Origin: Litchfieldella xinjiangensis
GTDB taxonomy: Bacteria > Pseudomonadota > Gammaproteobacteria > Pseudomonadales > Halomonadaceae
Length of the DNA: 64,000 nt
Assembly (NCBI RefSeq): GCF_000759345.1
Contig: NZ_JPZL01000001.1
Coordinates: forward strand, 1,116,001-1,180,000
Direction: 5' to 3'
The translations under genes were made by a program, and so were the position numbers. This document shows positions 1 to 9,164 of this stretch, piece after piece (the first letter of the stretch is position 1; each line of letters opens with the position of its first letter). The notes beneath the pieces are model-generated. The model was not told where the DNA came from and searched no databases. It saw only the letters and a list, made by a program, of their open reading frames with translations.

Positions 1-720
1 GACGACCCCGAAAGCGAACGTGAATTGGCCCGTGCCCTGCGAGCGCAGCGTTGCGATGTGCTGATCGTGGCCAGTTGCCTGGCCATGGACGATCCACTCT
101 ATGCGGAGCTGATGAGCGCCGGGCTTCCGGTCATCGCCGTTGATCGCGCCCTGGACCCGACACGTTTCGTGAGTATCGTGAGCAACAATCAGGCTGCGGC
201 GCAGTCGCTGACCGAGTCGGTGTTGGCTGCCGACGTGCGGCACATTGCCTGGTTCGATGCCGTCCCGGACCTGTCGATCAGCGAGGAGCGGCGTAGCGGT
301 TTTCAGCGCGCCCTGGGGCAGGCCCCGGTGCACGTCATCGCCAAGAGCGGCCTGCGTTACGACCGTGCCGAAGGGGCCCGCCTGATGCGTGAACTCCTGG
401 CGGAGCAGGCAATGCCCGATGCGCTGGTCACCGCCTCCTATACGCTGATGGATGGGGCCTTCGACGTGCTGCTGGAGCGGGGCGATCTTCCCGAGCGTTT
501 GCGCCTGGCCACCTTCGGCGACGATCGATTGCTGGATTTCCTGCCGCTGGCGGTCAATTCGTTGCCCCAGGATCATCCACGCATCGCCGAATTGACGCTG
601 GACAAGGCACTGGCTGCCGCACGTGGCGATTACCTACCCGGGCAAGTTCTGGTGGAACGCAGTTTGCGGCACCGCTCGACACAGGCGCGCGATAGACGGA
701 CGGCGCCCTCGAATCAATGA
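1..720 (+). CDS. cra: Catabolite repressor/activator Cra (FruR), C-terminal part
   Basis: The reading frame is open from the first base, so the gene begins upstream of the window. About 239 residues of the effector-binding core remain and the DNA-binding helix-turn-helix is outside. The visible part follows E. coli FruR closely: a stretch like 'VDRALD', a central '[11 protein letters not shown]', then '[12 protein letters not shown]' and the C-terminal dimer region. In this family the protein is a LacI-type regulator of central carbon flow whose DNA binding is relieved by fructose phosphates. The stop codon overlaps by 7 bp the stop of the convergent histidine kinase gene. The usual partners (fruBKA) would lie upstream and cannot be seen. 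Confidence 0.85.
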   Translation, partial: DDPESERELARALRAQRCDVLIVASCLAMDDPLYAELMSAGLPVIAVDRALDPTRFVSIVSNNQAAAQSLTESVLAADVRHIAWFDAVPDLSISEERRSGFQRALGQAPVHVIAKSGLRYDRAEGARLMRELLAEQAMPDALVTASYTLMDGAFDVLLERGDLPERLRLATFGDDRLLDFLPLAVNSLPQDHPRIAELTLDKALAAARGDYLPGQVLVERSLRHRSTQARDRRTAPSNQ

Positions 721-2939
721 GAGGCGGAGCCGGATGAGGCGAGCCGGGCTTTCCAGGTCTCCAGGGCCGAGAGGCAGGGGTCGATACTTTCGCCCAGCGT
801 TTCCCACAGGTGCGGCAGGCGACTCTCCTCGGCACGGTGGGCCGCGAATTCGAGGGCTTCTGCCCGTACGGCGACCAGGCGCAACCCAAGGCTTGCAGCC
901 TCGCCCTTGATCAAGTGGGCGGTACGCTCGACATGCTGGATACGGCCGTCCTCGATCGCCGCGTCCAGCGCGCCCAGGCGCGAGGGCCACTGCTCGATGA
1001 ACAGCGTGATCAAGGGCTCGATCCCCGGTAGCCCCAGGTTGTCATGCAGTGCCTCGAGCGCGTCGACATCCAGGCAGCGGTCAGGGTTGGTCTGCGCAAG
1101 GCCGCCTTCACCGAATGGCAACAGGCTCACGACCTTGAGGTAACGGGCAAGCACATCGATCAGGGCCTCCTGCAGCAAAGGCTTGGTCAGGTAATCCTGC
1201 ATGCCGACCGCCAGACAGCGCTCCTTCTCGCCGCCCAAGGCACCGGCCGTCATGGCCACGATCGGCACCTCGGCCATGGATCCGCCCATCGCACGCAGCC
1301 GACGCGTGACTTCCAGGCCATCCATGTCCGGCATCTGCACATCCATGAAGATCAAGGCATAGCCGCCCGCCGGCGCCATTCCCAGCGCCTCGAGGCCGTT
1401 GGCGGCGACTTCGACATGACAGCCCAGGCGCTCGAGCATGGCAATGGCTACCTGTTGATTGACCACGTTATCTTCGACGACCAGCAGCCGCGCATCGAAG
1501 CGCGGCTCTCCGTACCAAGCCAACGAGGCGCCGTGCGTTGCGACGTCCTCGGCGGGAATGGGCACCTCGAACCAGAAGCGGCTACCCGATGCCTGGCTAT
1601 CGAAACCGATCGTGCCCCGCATGGCCTCGACCAGGCGCTTGCAGATCGCCAGGCCCAGTCCCGTGCCACCGAATTGGCGGGCCGTGGAGGCATCCCCCTG
1701 GCGAAAGGGTTCGAACAGGTAAGGCTGGTAACTCGCGGGGATACCGGAGCCGGTATCCCTGACCTCGATACGCAAGTCGTGGTTCTCTCCTGGCGTCGCC
1801 TCGATCCGTACATGACCGCGTTCGGTAAACTTGATGGCGTTGGACAGCAAGTTCAGAACCACCTGTCGCAGACGCCCCGGATCGCCGATACGCCGGTCGT
1901 CCAGCTGCGGCGACACCGCCAGGCTCAATGTCAGTCCCTTGGCCGTCGCGCGTGGATGAAACAGCGCCAGCGCGGCTTCCAGCAGCTCTTCCAACGAGAA
2001 CAACGTGCTTTCCAACTCGAGACGGCCTGCCTCGATCTTGGAAAAATCGAGCAGGTCGTTGATCAGGCCAAGCAGCTGGTCGGCGCTGTCGTGAATGGTG
2101 CGCGCAAAGCGTCGCGACTGACTATCGAGAGGGCGATCGAGCAACAGGTCGCTCATGCCAATGACGCCGTTGAGCGGTGTGCGGATTTCATGGCTCACGG
2201 TTGCCAGGAAATCGGACTTGGCCTGATTTGCGTCCTCGGCTTCCTTCGCGGCCTGCTTGAGGTCCTGGCTCAGGGTCTCCAGGGAGCGCCGGGCATTGTC
2301 ACTGGCCCGGGTTTCACGATACAGCACCCAGACCACCAGCAGCACGGCCATGCTCATGGCCAGGATCAGCCCCAGCAGCAAGCCATAGAGCCCCTGAAGA
2401 CGATCGCGCTCGTCGGCCTTTGTGTTAGCCAGATGCGCGTTGATCGCCACGATGAGCTGCTCGGTCAGCACCGAAAGTGCCTCGAGCTGGTCATGCAGTT
2501 CTCTGCGCAACCACTCGTCCAGATGGGGCAGACTGTCCATGTGAGAGTCGATGGTCTCGACTCGCTGCGATATCTGGACCATCAAGTCCTGGGTGGCCGG
2601 AATCGTTCGGAACAGCTCGACGATATCGCCCTGCTGCAGCAGGTTGACCCGGCTATAGAGCAGATCGAACTTCAAAGCCAGCTCGTCGGCACGCGCCCCC
2701 GTATCGATCCGGGTCATCTCGTTACGCAACTGCACCACTTCCCGATCCAGCTTGTAAGCGAACCAGGCCGCGTCGCCACCGACGCTTTCCGCCAGGCTTT
2801 CCTGCCGCCACAAGACCAACCCCACCACGACAATGGCCGCGGCGAAGAACCCCAGGGCGGTGAACGCCCCTAGCTTGAGACGCAATGGAAGACGTTTCAC
2901 GACGGCCTCTGAGTCATGGGATGCCGCCTTAAGGCTCAC
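714..2939 (-). CDS. Membrane-bound hybrid sensor histidine kinase (HisKA-HATPase-REC-Hpt)
   Basis: This 741-residue protein has a first membrane segment at about 23-44, a helical periplasmic domain at about 45-182 and a second membrane segment at about 183-206. Next come a HisKA domain with the phospho-His in '[10 protein letters not shown]' (H250), an HATPase domain with N-box 'NLLSNAIKF' and G-boxes 'DTGSGI' and 'GGTGLGL', a receiver domain with Asp in '[11 protein letters not shown]' (D533) and Lys in 'YLTKPL', and a C-terminal Hpt with His in 'TAHLIKGEA' (H675). The architecture implies an internal His-Asp-His relay to a separate response regulator, which is not next door. The GTG start at 2939 overlaps the stop of the upstream periplasmic protein by 4 bp (GTGA), so the two are translationally coupled and that protein may help sense the signal. 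The signal itself is unknown. Confidence 0.88.
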   Translation of the reverse strand: MSLKAASHDSEAVVKRLPLRLKLGAFTALGFFAAAIVVVGLVLWRQESLAESVGGDAAWFAYKLDREVVQLRNEMTRIDTGARADELALKFDLLYSRVNLLQQGDIVELFRTIPATQDLMVQISQRVETIDSHMDSLPHLDEWLRRELHDQLEALSVLTEQLIVAINAHLANTKADERDRLQGLYGLLLGLILAMSMAVLLVVWVLYRETRASDNARRSLETLSQDLKQAAKEAEDANQAKSDFLATVSHEIRTPLNGVIGMSDLLLDRPLDSQSRRFARTIHDSADQLLGLINDLLDFSKIEAGRLELESTLFSLEELLEAALALFHPRATAKGLTLSLAVSPQLDDRRIGDPGRLRQVVLNLLSNAIKFTERGHVRIEATPGENHDLRIEVRDTGSGIPASYQPYLFEPFRQGDASTARQFGGTGLGLAICKRLVEAMRGTIGFDSQASGSRFWFEVPIPAEDVATHGASLAWYGEPRFDARLLVVEDNVVNQQVAIAMLERLGCHVEVAANGLEALGMAPAGGYALIFMDVQMPDMDGLEVTRRLRAMGGSMAEVPIVAMTAGALGGEKERCLAVGMQDYLTKPLLQEALIDVLARYLKVVSLLPFGEGGLAQTNPDRCLDVDALEALHDNLGLPGIEPLITLFIEQWPSRLGALDAAIEDGRIQHVERTAHLIKGEAASLGLRLVAVRAEALEFAAHRAEESRLPHLWETLGESIDPCLSALETWKARLASSGSASH

Positions 2940-3451
2940 GGCAGCACGTCGATCCGCGCGACCTGCCAGACGGAGCGAAAGCGGATGGTTTCATTGAGCA
3001 ATTCGGGGTGATCGTCGAAAGGATAAAGCACGAATATAGGTCCGAAGTTACGCACCTGCATACGTTCTCCATCCTTCTTCAGGGCCAGCAATACATCGTA
3101 GCGCTGTATGTCCGACATGGGCACGTTGGCCGAGAAATTGTTCAGCGCCGTGACCTTGAGCGTCTCGCCCCGTGCGCCCACCGCCGCCATGACGTCACGC
3201 ACCAGCGGCCCCTCGAAGACACGGGGCCCTTCGGTCCAGGGCGTATGGGTGACGGTTTTCTCGCGGGACAGCGACATCAGCATGTCGTAATCGAAGTGGG
3301 CTTCACCGTCGGCGTTCGTCTGAGCGATCGCGCCACTGACCTTGAGGATGACCGGCCCTTGGGGGTCGGGCAGCGTATCGGCTGAGGCAACGGACGTCAC
3401 TGCAACGACGCCAAGCATCAGCATGGCCAACAAGGGGAAGCGCTTTGTCAT
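2936..3451 (-). CDS. Periplasmic molybdopterin-fold (SUOX/YedY-like) small protein
   Basis: The start at 3451 ([11 protein letters not shown]) opens directly with a signal peptide ending near 'ASA-DTLPDP'. Longer in-frame starts upstream would put 17 unrelated residues ahead of it. The mature part of about 150 residues resembles the small family of secreted proteins annotated as 'oxidoreductase molybdopterin binding', with 'ILKVSGAI', '[13 protein letters not shown]' and a C-terminal '[19 protein letters not shown]'. The conserved Cys that ligates molybdenum in true sulfite-oxidase relatives is not visible, so cofactor binding is doubtful. In other bacteria such proteins often sit beside membrane histidine kinases or diguanylate cyclases. 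Here the gene overlaps the kinase start, which suggests a co-sensor role; this is inference. Confidence 0.68.
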   Translation of the reverse strand: MTKRFPLLAMLMLGVVAVTSVASADTLPDPQGPVILKVSGAIAQTNADGEAHFDYDMLMSLSREKTVTHTPWTEGPRVFEGPLVRDVMAAVGARGETLKVTALNNFSANVPMSDIQRYDVLLALKKDGERMQVRNFGPIFVLYPFDDHPELLNETIRFRSVWQVARIDVLP

Positions 3452-3574
3452 CGTGGGTATCCGAGGTATGGAAGTTGGCCTACCTGCGCTTCCCTGCGCC
3501 ACGTTCGGCGTGATTCAGCCAATGCTACTGTATCGGCATGCCACGTTCCACACGATATCGCCCCGGCAGGCCAC

Positions 3575-4066
3575 TCATTCAGCGACCTCCTCGGGGGGAT
3601 TCAATTCCTCGAGCGCATCGAGATAGCGCTGCAATTGAAGCGCCCTGTCGCGCAGCACCGCATTGCGATGGAGCTGCTCGGAGAGCGGTCCGAGTGTGCC
3701 GCCCCCCAGCTCGGCGCGATAGAGCTCGGCATGGTAGGCACCGATCAGTTCGAAATCAGCGTCGCGGCTGGTACGCCACGCCGCCTGGGCCTGTTCCAGC
3801 GCCTCGACCGCCTCGCCGCCCAGCACCCGTTCCAGTACCGAGGCCAGACGCTCGATCTCGTCATTCCATGCCGACTGGGCTTCACTCGCGCAGTCACGCA
3901 TGGCCTGCGTGGTCCAGTTGCCGGACTCCATGCAACTATCCGTTTCGAGTTCGATGGGGTGGGTGGTGACCGTGATCGGTGTCTCGTTGGCCTGGGCCAT
4001 CACACCGAGGGTCAGGCCGCCCATGAGCAGGCAGGCTGCACCCCCAACAAAGCGGGTCATTGTCAT
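3575..4066 (-). CDS. Secreted LprI-like (DUF1311) protein
   Basis: The start at 4066 (MTMTRFVGG) is chosen because GGAG lies six bases upstream and the protein then begins with a signal peptide cleaved near 'VMAQA-NETP'. The mature part holds a DUF1311/LprI-type helical domain with paired cysteines ('DSCMES', 'RDCASEAQ') and helices rich in Glu and Arg. LprI-like domains are known as lysozyme inhibitors in mycobacteria, but most family members have no tested function. It stands alone between two minus-strand genes. An inhibitor or envelope role is only a family-based guess. Confidence 0.6.
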   Translation of the reverse strand: MTMTRFVGGAACLLMGGLTLGVMAQANETPITVTTHPIELETDSCMESGNWTTQAMRDCASEAQSAWNDEIERLASVLERVLGGEAVEALEQAQAAWRTSRDADFELIGAYHAELYRAELGGGTLGPLSEQLHRNAVLRDRALQLQRYLDALEELNPPEEVAE

Positions 4067-4125
4067 GGTGTGCTCCATCGTGGAAGAGCTGGGTGATGAT
4101 TGAAAAAGATCGTCGAAGAGACAGC

Positions 4126-4923
4126 TTAGGCGAGGATTTCGACGCAAGCGCCGACTTCCAGCACGCCGCCCTTGAGCACGATCAGGTTCTGCCCGAAATA
4201 GACCTTGCCGTCGGGGCCCTTACGATAGCCAGCCAGCGTGCGTAGCGGCTCACGCCCGGGAAGAAATTCTCCCGTGGCAGGATCGACGGTGATCATGGCG
4301 CAGCGTGAACAGGGCTTGTCGACCGCCAGCTCGACCTCACCGATGCGCAGCAGATGCCAGTCATCCTCGGCATAGGCCAGACTGTCACTGACGACCAGGT
4401 TGGGACGAAACTGGGCCATGCGATGCGGGGTGGGCAGGCGCTGATTGAGCTCGGCCAGCGACGCCTCGCCGATCAACATCAACGGGTAGCCATCGGCGAA
4501 GCTGACGCGCTTGCCAATCGCCTGACGATAGCGCGGCGATCGCTCGCCCAGCCACAGCAGTCGTACCGGCTCGCCGATCGCGCGCTCGAACCAGGCATCC
4601 GCCTCTGGGGTGGTGGTCAAACCGCTGAAACTATCCCCCCACACGTGCGTCGCGAACGGTGCTCTCTCGAAGCGGGCGGTTTCCACGACCAGCGTTTCTA
4701 GCGCGTCATGTCGAAGCGTCAAGCCAGTCTCCGACAGTGCGGCATGAACCCGCTGCAGCTGCGGATGGGTGCGTGCGGTCACGAACGCCCCGTCGGGTCT
4801 GGCCAACATGAAGCGCCTGTCGCCCGACAGCCCCTCCTCATCGGCGGCCAGTCGCGAGTGCGCTTCACCGGCAGTGGACTTGATGGGATAACGGTACAGC
4901 GCCGACAAGATCGGAGTCGTCAT
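4126..4923 (-). CDS. MOSC domain protein (YcbX-like)
   Basis: The start at 4923 (MTTPILSALY) has AGGAAG six bases upstream. The N-terminal MOSC beta-barrel is recognised by 'LYRYPIKSTAGE' and 'GDRRFML', and the C-terminal MOSC domain by 'FRPNLVV' and the Cys pair 'KPCSRCAMITVDP'. At 265 residues it covers the two MOSC modules but lacks the C-terminal [2Fe-2S] ferredoxin domain of E. coli YcbX. An electron donor would therefore have to be a separate protein. MOSC proteins handle molybdenum-cofactor-bound substrates, for example reduction of N-hydroxylated compounds. The exact substrate is not predictable. Confidence 0.8.
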   Translation of the reverse strand: MTTPILSALYRYPIKSTAGEAHSRLAADEEGLSGDRRFMLARPDGAFVTARTHPQLQRVHAALSETGLTLRHDALETLVVETARFERAPFATHVWGDSFSGLTTTPEADAWFERAIGEPVRLLWLGERSPRYRQAIGKRVSFADGYPLMLIGEASLAELNQRLPTPHRMAQFRPNLVVSDSLAYAEDDWHLLRIGEVELAVDKPCSRCAMITVDPATGEFLPGREPLRTLAGYRKGPDGKVYFGQNLIVLKGGVLEVGACVEILA

Positions 4924-5001
4924 GGAAGGCTTCCTGGCCAACGGCAGTCTGGGGCATCGAGCGCCCCAGACTAGCGGGTTGCAGCAGGATTCACCAGCCT
5001 C

Positions 5002-5811
5002 TCAGGAAGCCGGCGTCTCGACATTGACCAGGTCCTCGTAGGCGTGCCAACTGGCATGCCCCAGGATGGGCAGGATCAACGCCAGGCCGATATAGAACGT
5101 GAGGATGCCCACCAGCACGCAACCGGTGAGTATGGCTGCCCACAGGATCATAGGCCTGGGGTTCATCGTGACCGCACGCAGGCTGGCCTCGATGCCCTCC
5201 ATGAAGGTCAGATCGTGATCCATCAAGGTGGGTATGGCGACCGCGCTTATGGCGAAGGCACCAAAGGCCAGGAAAGCGCCGACAACGGTACCCACCGCCA
5301 GCATACCCAGCCCTTCAGGCGTGGTCAGCAGCAATGAGTAGAGCAAGACCGGGCTGGGCACCTCGAAGCCGAAAAACAGCGCGAACAACAGGGTGGCGAT
5401 ACGAATCCAGGCCAGGAAGAAAATCGACATCATCAAGCCCATCATGGCGAGCTGACCGGTATGCGAGGTCCAGGCCCCGAACGCGCTGCCGAGATTGGGC
5501 ACCCTCCCCTCGCCCAGGTGACGGCTGATGCCGTAGGAGCCCACCGCCACCAGGGGGCCGAGGAACATGAACCCCGCCATCAACGGCAACAGCCAGTGCC
5601 ACAACCCCAGGATATAGGCACCTGCGGTCACTGCGATGCTCAACCCCACCCAGAACATCCCGTAGGCCAGGCTGACCGCTGTCGCATGGCGAAAATCCTG
5701 CACTCCCGCAACCAGCCATGCCCGCGGTCGATCCATGCCAACCTTGTTGATGGTAATCAGGGCAATCTTGTCTTGGGTCTGCTTGTGATTGTTGGTCTCT
5801 GCAGCATTCAT
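5002..5811 (-). CDS. DUF2189 integral membrane protein
   Basis: The start at 5811 (MNAAETNNHK) has GAGGAG six bases upstream. After a hydrophilic stretch of about 50 residues the 269-residue protein shows about six hydrophobic segments arranged in pairs, with family-type sequences 'LGPLVAVGSYGISR' and 'MSIFFLAWIRIA'. This matches the DUF2189 family of inner-membrane proteins common in proteobacteria. The function is unknown. It stands as a single gene on the minus strand with about 270 bp of upstream non-coding sequence. Confidence 0.75.
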   Translation of the reverse strand: MNAAETNNHKQTQDKIALITINKVGMDRPRAWLVAGVQDFRHATAVSLAYGMFWVGLSIAVTAGAYILGLWHWLLPLMAGFMFLGPLVAVGSYGISRHLGEGRVPNLGSAFGAWTSHTGQLAMMGLMMSIFFLAWIRIATLLFALFFGFEVPSPVLLYSLLLTTPEGLGMLAVGTVVGAFLAFGAFAISAVAIPTLMDHDLTFMEGIEASLRAVTMNPRPMILWAAILTGCVLVGILTFYIGLALILPILGHASWHAYEDLVNVETPAS

Positions 5812-6031
5812 GGCGTACTCCTCGACTCCGCAAGCGGATAGCGGGCCGCCCGGACCGGCGATATCACCGGGGCCTTGGCGGCCGGGCAAAAGGCAACAGG
5901 CCTTCTCAGTTTCACTGTAGCCGACACCTGACGGACCCGCCGACGAAACGAATTCAACGCATCGTTGCGAAGCACGGATCTCGCAACGGCATGTTCCCTA
6001 TTGGCTTGACGACAGGTAGACCGACCTCTGG

Positions 6032-6050
6032 GAGAATGAGAAACGTTACG
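6032..6050. promoter_or_regulatory. Possible Fur box upstream of the binding-protein gene
   Basis: The 19 bases gagaatgagaaacgttacg match the Fur consensus GATAATGATAATCATTATC at 13 of 19 positions by my hand count. They lie 30 bp before the start of a siderophore/haem-type binding-protein gene. This would make the gene iron-repressed. The match is moderate and needs a matrix score. Confidence 0.4.
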
Positions 6051-6079
6051 ATCTAACACCCCATCCTTGAGGACCCTCG

Positions 6080-6952
6080 ATGAAAAAGACCACGCTCGTT
6101 GCCGCTACGCTGCTTTCCCTCTCCACGGGACTCGCTGCCACAGGGCTGTCAGCAAACGACAGCCACCGCATTGCCTCCTTCGATCTCGGTAGCCTGGATA
6201 CCCTGACGGCACTGGGACTGAGTGACCGTGTCGTTGCCCTGCCCAAGCAAAGCCTGCCTGACTATCTGTCGCACTATACCCAGGAGACCTATGCCGACGT
6301 CGGTGGATTAAGATCGCCTGACATGCCTGCCCTTCGCGAGGCTGAACCGTCCTTGATCGTGATCACCGGCCGTCAGAACGAGTGGCGGGAAGAATTCGAG
6401 GCGATCGCCCCGGTGATGGATGCCGGTGTCAATGGCGACGATTACATGGCCTCGTTCAACGCCAATGTCCAACAGCTTGCCGAGCGCCTTGAAGCGACGA
6501 GTGACGCCGAAATGGCCCTGGCAGAACTCGATCGTCATATCGAGGAGGCCCGCGAACGTCTGGCCGAGGCCCCGCGGGTACTGGTCGCGACCCATAACAA
6601 GGGCAACCTGATGCTCAATCGCCATCCGGTGGTGCATGAGGTGCTGGGGCTGGCACAGCTCGATATACCCGAAAGCGTACCCAGCGAGACCCGCGGCGAA
6701 CGGACGTTCACGCCGCTCTCGGGCGAAGCGATCGCCGACATCGCGCCCGACGTTCTGCTGATCGTCGACCGTAGCGCCGCCATCGGCGATGAGCCGGCAA
6801 ATCGCGATGCGCTGGAGCAAACGCTTGCGGATGGCGGTGCGGAAGACGTACGTGTGGAGATGCTGTCGCCCAAGCTCTGGTATCTCTCCGGTGGGGGCTT
6901 GCAAAGCCTTGAGCGTCAGATCGACGACGTCGTGGCAGCGGTAACCGAGTGA
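6080..6952 (+). CDS. Periplasmic siderophore/haem-type ABC substrate-binding protein
   Basis: The 290-residue protein has a signal peptide (MKKTTLVAATLLSLS..GLSA) and a periplasmic-binding fold of the FatB/CeuE group. Visible marks are 'IASFDLGSLDTLTALGL', 'YADVGGLRSPDMPAL', 'PSLIVITGRQ' and, near the C terminus, 'DIAPDVLLIVDRS'. GAGGA precedes the ATG by six bases. Relatives bind iron-siderophore complexes and deliver them to an inner-membrane ABC importer. No permease, ATPase or TonB receptor gene is adjacent, so it is an orphan binding protein here. Iron control is plausible from the Fur-like box upstream. Confidence 0.8.
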   Translation: MKKTTLVAATLLSLSTGLAATGLSANDSHRIASFDLGSLDTLTALGLSDRVVALPKQSLPDYLSHYTQETYADVGGLRSPDMPALREAEPSLIVITGRQNEWREEFEAIAPVMDAGVNGDDYMASFNANVQQLAERLEATSDAEMALAELDRHIEEARERLAEAPRVLVATHNKGNLMLNRHPVVHEVLGLAQLDIPESVPSETRGERTFTPLSGEAIADIAPDVLLIVDRSAAIGDEPANRDALEQTLADGGAEDVRVEMLSPKLWYLSGGGLQSLERQIDDVVAAVTE

Positions 6953-7002
6953 GACGTATCTGCGCCGCCCTCAGGTGGCGCATGATGTCCTGCGCAGCGC
7001 CT

Positions 7003-8190
7003 CTAGGCGCCGGAGAAACGGGCCCCATCCATGAAGGCATCGGGCGCCATGTCGATATCACCGTGGCTCCCCGCAAGCGTCCAGTCCTGGGCATGGGCGC
7101 CTTCGACACGGGTATCCTCGACAGGCACCGAGAGGCCAACGGCCTCGGCGGCCTGACGATAGAGTGCAGGTCGTACACAGCGCTCCACGGCGGCCGAGAG
7201 GTCGAGCGCCTCGTCCAGGTGCCCCCAACGGCGCATCTGAGCGGCATACCACATGGTTTGCGAACGCCACGGAAAATTGGCGGCATGGCGATGAAAGCGG
7301 GTCGCTCCAGGCAGCCCGTCCCCGGACGTGCGTTCCGCAGGGTCCCGCATGCCTTGTTCCACCACATGCGGGGGGACGTCGAGATAGCCACCCTCGCACA
7401 TCAGGCGCGCGGCCTTCGGGCGGTTGCCGGGGGCGTCGAGCCAGAGACACGCCCGTAACAGCGCGCGCAATACGGCCTGATGCGTGGCAGGGTACTGCTC
7501 CGCCCAGGCCTCTCTGACGCCAAATACCTTTTCCTGGCTTCCTCCCCAGATATCGAGGCTACCGCAGATCACGCGTCCGATGCCCTGGTGTTCGGCAAGG
7601 CTGTTCCAGGGCTCACCCACGCAGTAACCGTCCAGCTCCCCAGCCTGCAGGCGCGACGCCACCAGCGGCGGTGGCACCACACGCAAGGCCATGTCCGCAT
7701 CGGGATCGACCCCCCCCGCCGCCATCCAATAGCGCAGGAGATAGCGATGTGAGGAGAACGGGTAGACATTGGCGAACCGCAGGGGCGGCTCACCCTGCTG
7801 GCGACGCTGCTCGACGACCGCAGCAAGCGCACGAGCGCTGTCGACCGGATCGGCGAGACCGCGCGGCGCATTCGCTTCCATGTGCCGATACAACGCCTGC
7901 GAGACGGTGATGGCATTGCCCCCGGTGTTCAGCGTCAGTGCCGAAAGCATCGGCGTCTTGCGCCCATCCAGTCCCAGGGTCGAGGCCAGCGGCATCAGGG
8001 CCAGCAGCTGGGCACCATCCAACAGGCCAAGCTGCATGGCATCGCGCAGCCCCGCCCACGACGTCTCGACACTGAGCGTGACCTCGAGGCCCTCGGCGGC
8101 AAACAGGCCATGCTCCAAGGCAACCACCAGCGGCGCAGCATCATTGAGCGGCAAGACGCCGAGGGTGAGTCGTGTAATCTCGGGCTTCAT
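7003..8190 (-). CDS. nasS: Nitrate/nitrite sensor NasS
   Basis: The 395-residue protein belongs to the NrtA/CmpA nitrate-binding family ('LTLGVLPLNDAAPLVVA', 'VYPFSSHRYLLRYWMAAGG', 'GYCVGEPWN'). It has no signal peptide, as expected for the cytoplasmic sensor NasS rather than a transport component. In Azotobacter and Paracoccus NasS holds NasT inactive until nitrate or nitrite binds. It lies 8 bp downstream of nasT with AGGAGA before its ATG, so the two form one operon. Its targets are probably the nas genes at 9.2 kb and 38-46 kb. Confidence 0.88.
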   Translation of the reverse strand: MKPEITRLTLGVLPLNDAAPLVVALEHGLFAAEGLEVTLSVETSWAGLRDAMQLGLLDGAQLLALMPLASTLGLDGRKTPMLSALTLNTGGNAITVSQALYRHMEANAPRGLADPVDSARALAAVVEQRRQQGEPPLRFANVYPFSSHRYLLRYWMAAGGVDPDADMALRVVPPPLVASRLQAGELDGYCVGEPWNSLAEHQGIGRVICGSLDIWGGSQEKVFGVREAWAEQYPATHQAVLRALLRACLWLDAPGNRPKAARLMCEGGYLDVPPHVVEQGMRDPAERTSGDGLPGATRFHRHAANFPWRSQTMWYAAQMRRWGHLDEALDLSAAVERCVRPALYRQAAEAVGLSVPVEDTRVEGAHAQDWTLAGSHGDIDMAPDAFMDGARFSGA

Positions 8191-8198
8191 CGATTCTC

Positions 8199-8774
8199 CT
8201 ACCTCTTTCCCGCAGCGGTCAGCAGCTCTTGCGCGAGTTCATGGATGGTCATGCGTCGGTTCATGGCGGTCGTGCGCAGGTACTGGTAAGCCGCTTCCTC
8301 GCCGATACTGCGCAGTTCCATGACCAGGGCCTTGGCACGATCGATACTGCGTCGCTGGGCCAACGTTTCCTGGGTGCGTGTCAGCTCCCCCTTCAATGCA
8401 CGATGCGACTCGAAGCTGGCGATCGCCACATTGACCATGGATCGCATCAGCGCCGGCTGCACGTGATCGACGACATAGGCACTGACCCCTGCCTTGGCCG
8501 CGATGCGGGTCAGATCGGGCGATTCCTGTTCGGCCAGCATGATCATGGGCTTGGGGTAACGCCGTCCCAGTTGGCCCACGTGCTCCAACGTATCGCGGCT
8601 GGGCAGCGCTGAGTCGATGATCACGGCATCGGGTGCCAGCCGTTCCACCACGGCATGCAGATCCTGCTGTTCATCGACGGTAGCCACGACCTCGAAGCCG
8701 GCGTCGCCCATGGCCTGCTCCAGCTCCTGGGATCGCTCGGGTTTGGCATCCACGATCAGCACCCTGATGGTCAT
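8199..8774 (-). CDS. nasT: ANTAR-domain response regulator/antiterminator NasT
   Basis: The start at 8774 (MTIRVLIVDA) has GGGGAGG four bases upstream, and gives 191 residues. Residues 1-120 form a receiver-like domain with an Asp in 'VIIDSALPSRD' (D54). Residues about 130-187 form an ANTAR RNA-binding domain ('RAKALVMELRSIGEEAAY', 'TAMNRRMTIHELAQEL'). NasT proteins bind paired hairpins with hexanucleotide loops in nas leader RNAs and prevent terminator formation. Candidate leader sites of this kind occur three times in the window, at about 9116, 41419/41369 and 41754/41831. Confidence 0.9.
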   Translation of the reverse strand: MTIRVLIVDAKPERSQELEQAMGDAGFEVVATVDEQQDLHAVVERLAPDAVIIDSALPSRDTLEHVGQLGRRYPKPMIMLAEQESPDLTRIAAKAGVSAYVVDHVQPALMRSMVNVAIASFESHRALKGELTRTQETLAQRRSIDRAKALVMELRSIGEEAAYQYLRTTAMNRRMTIHELAQELLTAAGKR

Positions 8775-8935
8775 TCCACCTCCCCTAAGACGTTGCCTGA
8801 ACGGCACACCACCCTGCATTAGCCTGGATAGCGTTCAATACCCCGACTCATAAGCCAAGCAAGAAACGCGCCACAACAGGCTGAGAGAGAAAAGCGCGCA
8901 GAGCGTGCGCTCGCCTCAATGCTACGTCACTCGTG

Positions 8936-8952
8936 TGCTTGGTGATGGTGCA
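8936..8952. promoter_or_regulatory. Possible NtrC-type enhancer site
   Basis: The sequence tgcttggtgatggtgca has the 17-bp layout of an NtrC site (TGCACC-N5-GGTGCA), with a perfect right half and only TGC of the left half. It lies about 85 bp upstream of the sigma-54 promoter of the nitrate transporter, a normal enhancer distance. Weak by sequence alone. Confidence 0.3.
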
Positions 8953-9037
8953 GCGGAGCCAATCCATGCGCCAAAACGGCGCTGAAGCTCAAGATGCCCC
9001 TAACGCAACGTCCTGATTTGACGACGTTCAACTCGCC

Positions 9038-9053
9038 TGGCACGACGCTTGCT
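9038..9053 (+). promoter_or_regulatory. Sigma-54 (-24/-12) promoter of the nitrate transporter
   Basis: The sequence tggcacgacgcttgct matches the sigma-54 consensus TGGCAC-N5-TTGCW at every fixed position. It predicts a transcription start near 9065 and a leader of about 100 nt. The following bases (TTGCTTTATA) are shared with the nasA promoter at 41488-41503. Confidence 0.85.
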
Positions 9054-9104
9054 TTATAACGAGTGAATAGCAGGACGTGGACCAGGCCCCGAGGGGCACG
9101 AGTG

Positions 9105-9154
9105 CGTCGAACCGGGACCTTCAAAGACGAAGGTCGCTCCCCCTACGTTCGACG
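9105..9154 (+). promoter_or_regulatory. Candidate NasT (ANTAR) leader hairpin of the nitrate transporter
   Basis: An inner hairpin at 9116-9135 has a perfect 7-bp stem (gaccttc/gaaggtc) and the loop AAAGAC, with A at position 1 and G at position 4 as required for ANTAR targets. It is enclosed by a perfect 8-bp outer stem, cgtcgaac at 9105-9112 and gttcgacg at 9147-9154, which ends right beside the Shine-Dalgarno GAGG. I see no U-tract terminator and no second hexaloop, so control may act at translation or through a structure I missed. Confidence 0.55.
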
Positions 9155-9164
9155 AGGTGTGCTC

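Noticed and set aside
1044-2873. A 609-residue plus-strand open frame
   Set aside because: It is antisense to the histidine kinase, whose domains are all recognised. The frame is rich in Gln, His and Arg with no family match, typical of the complement of a high-GC gene.
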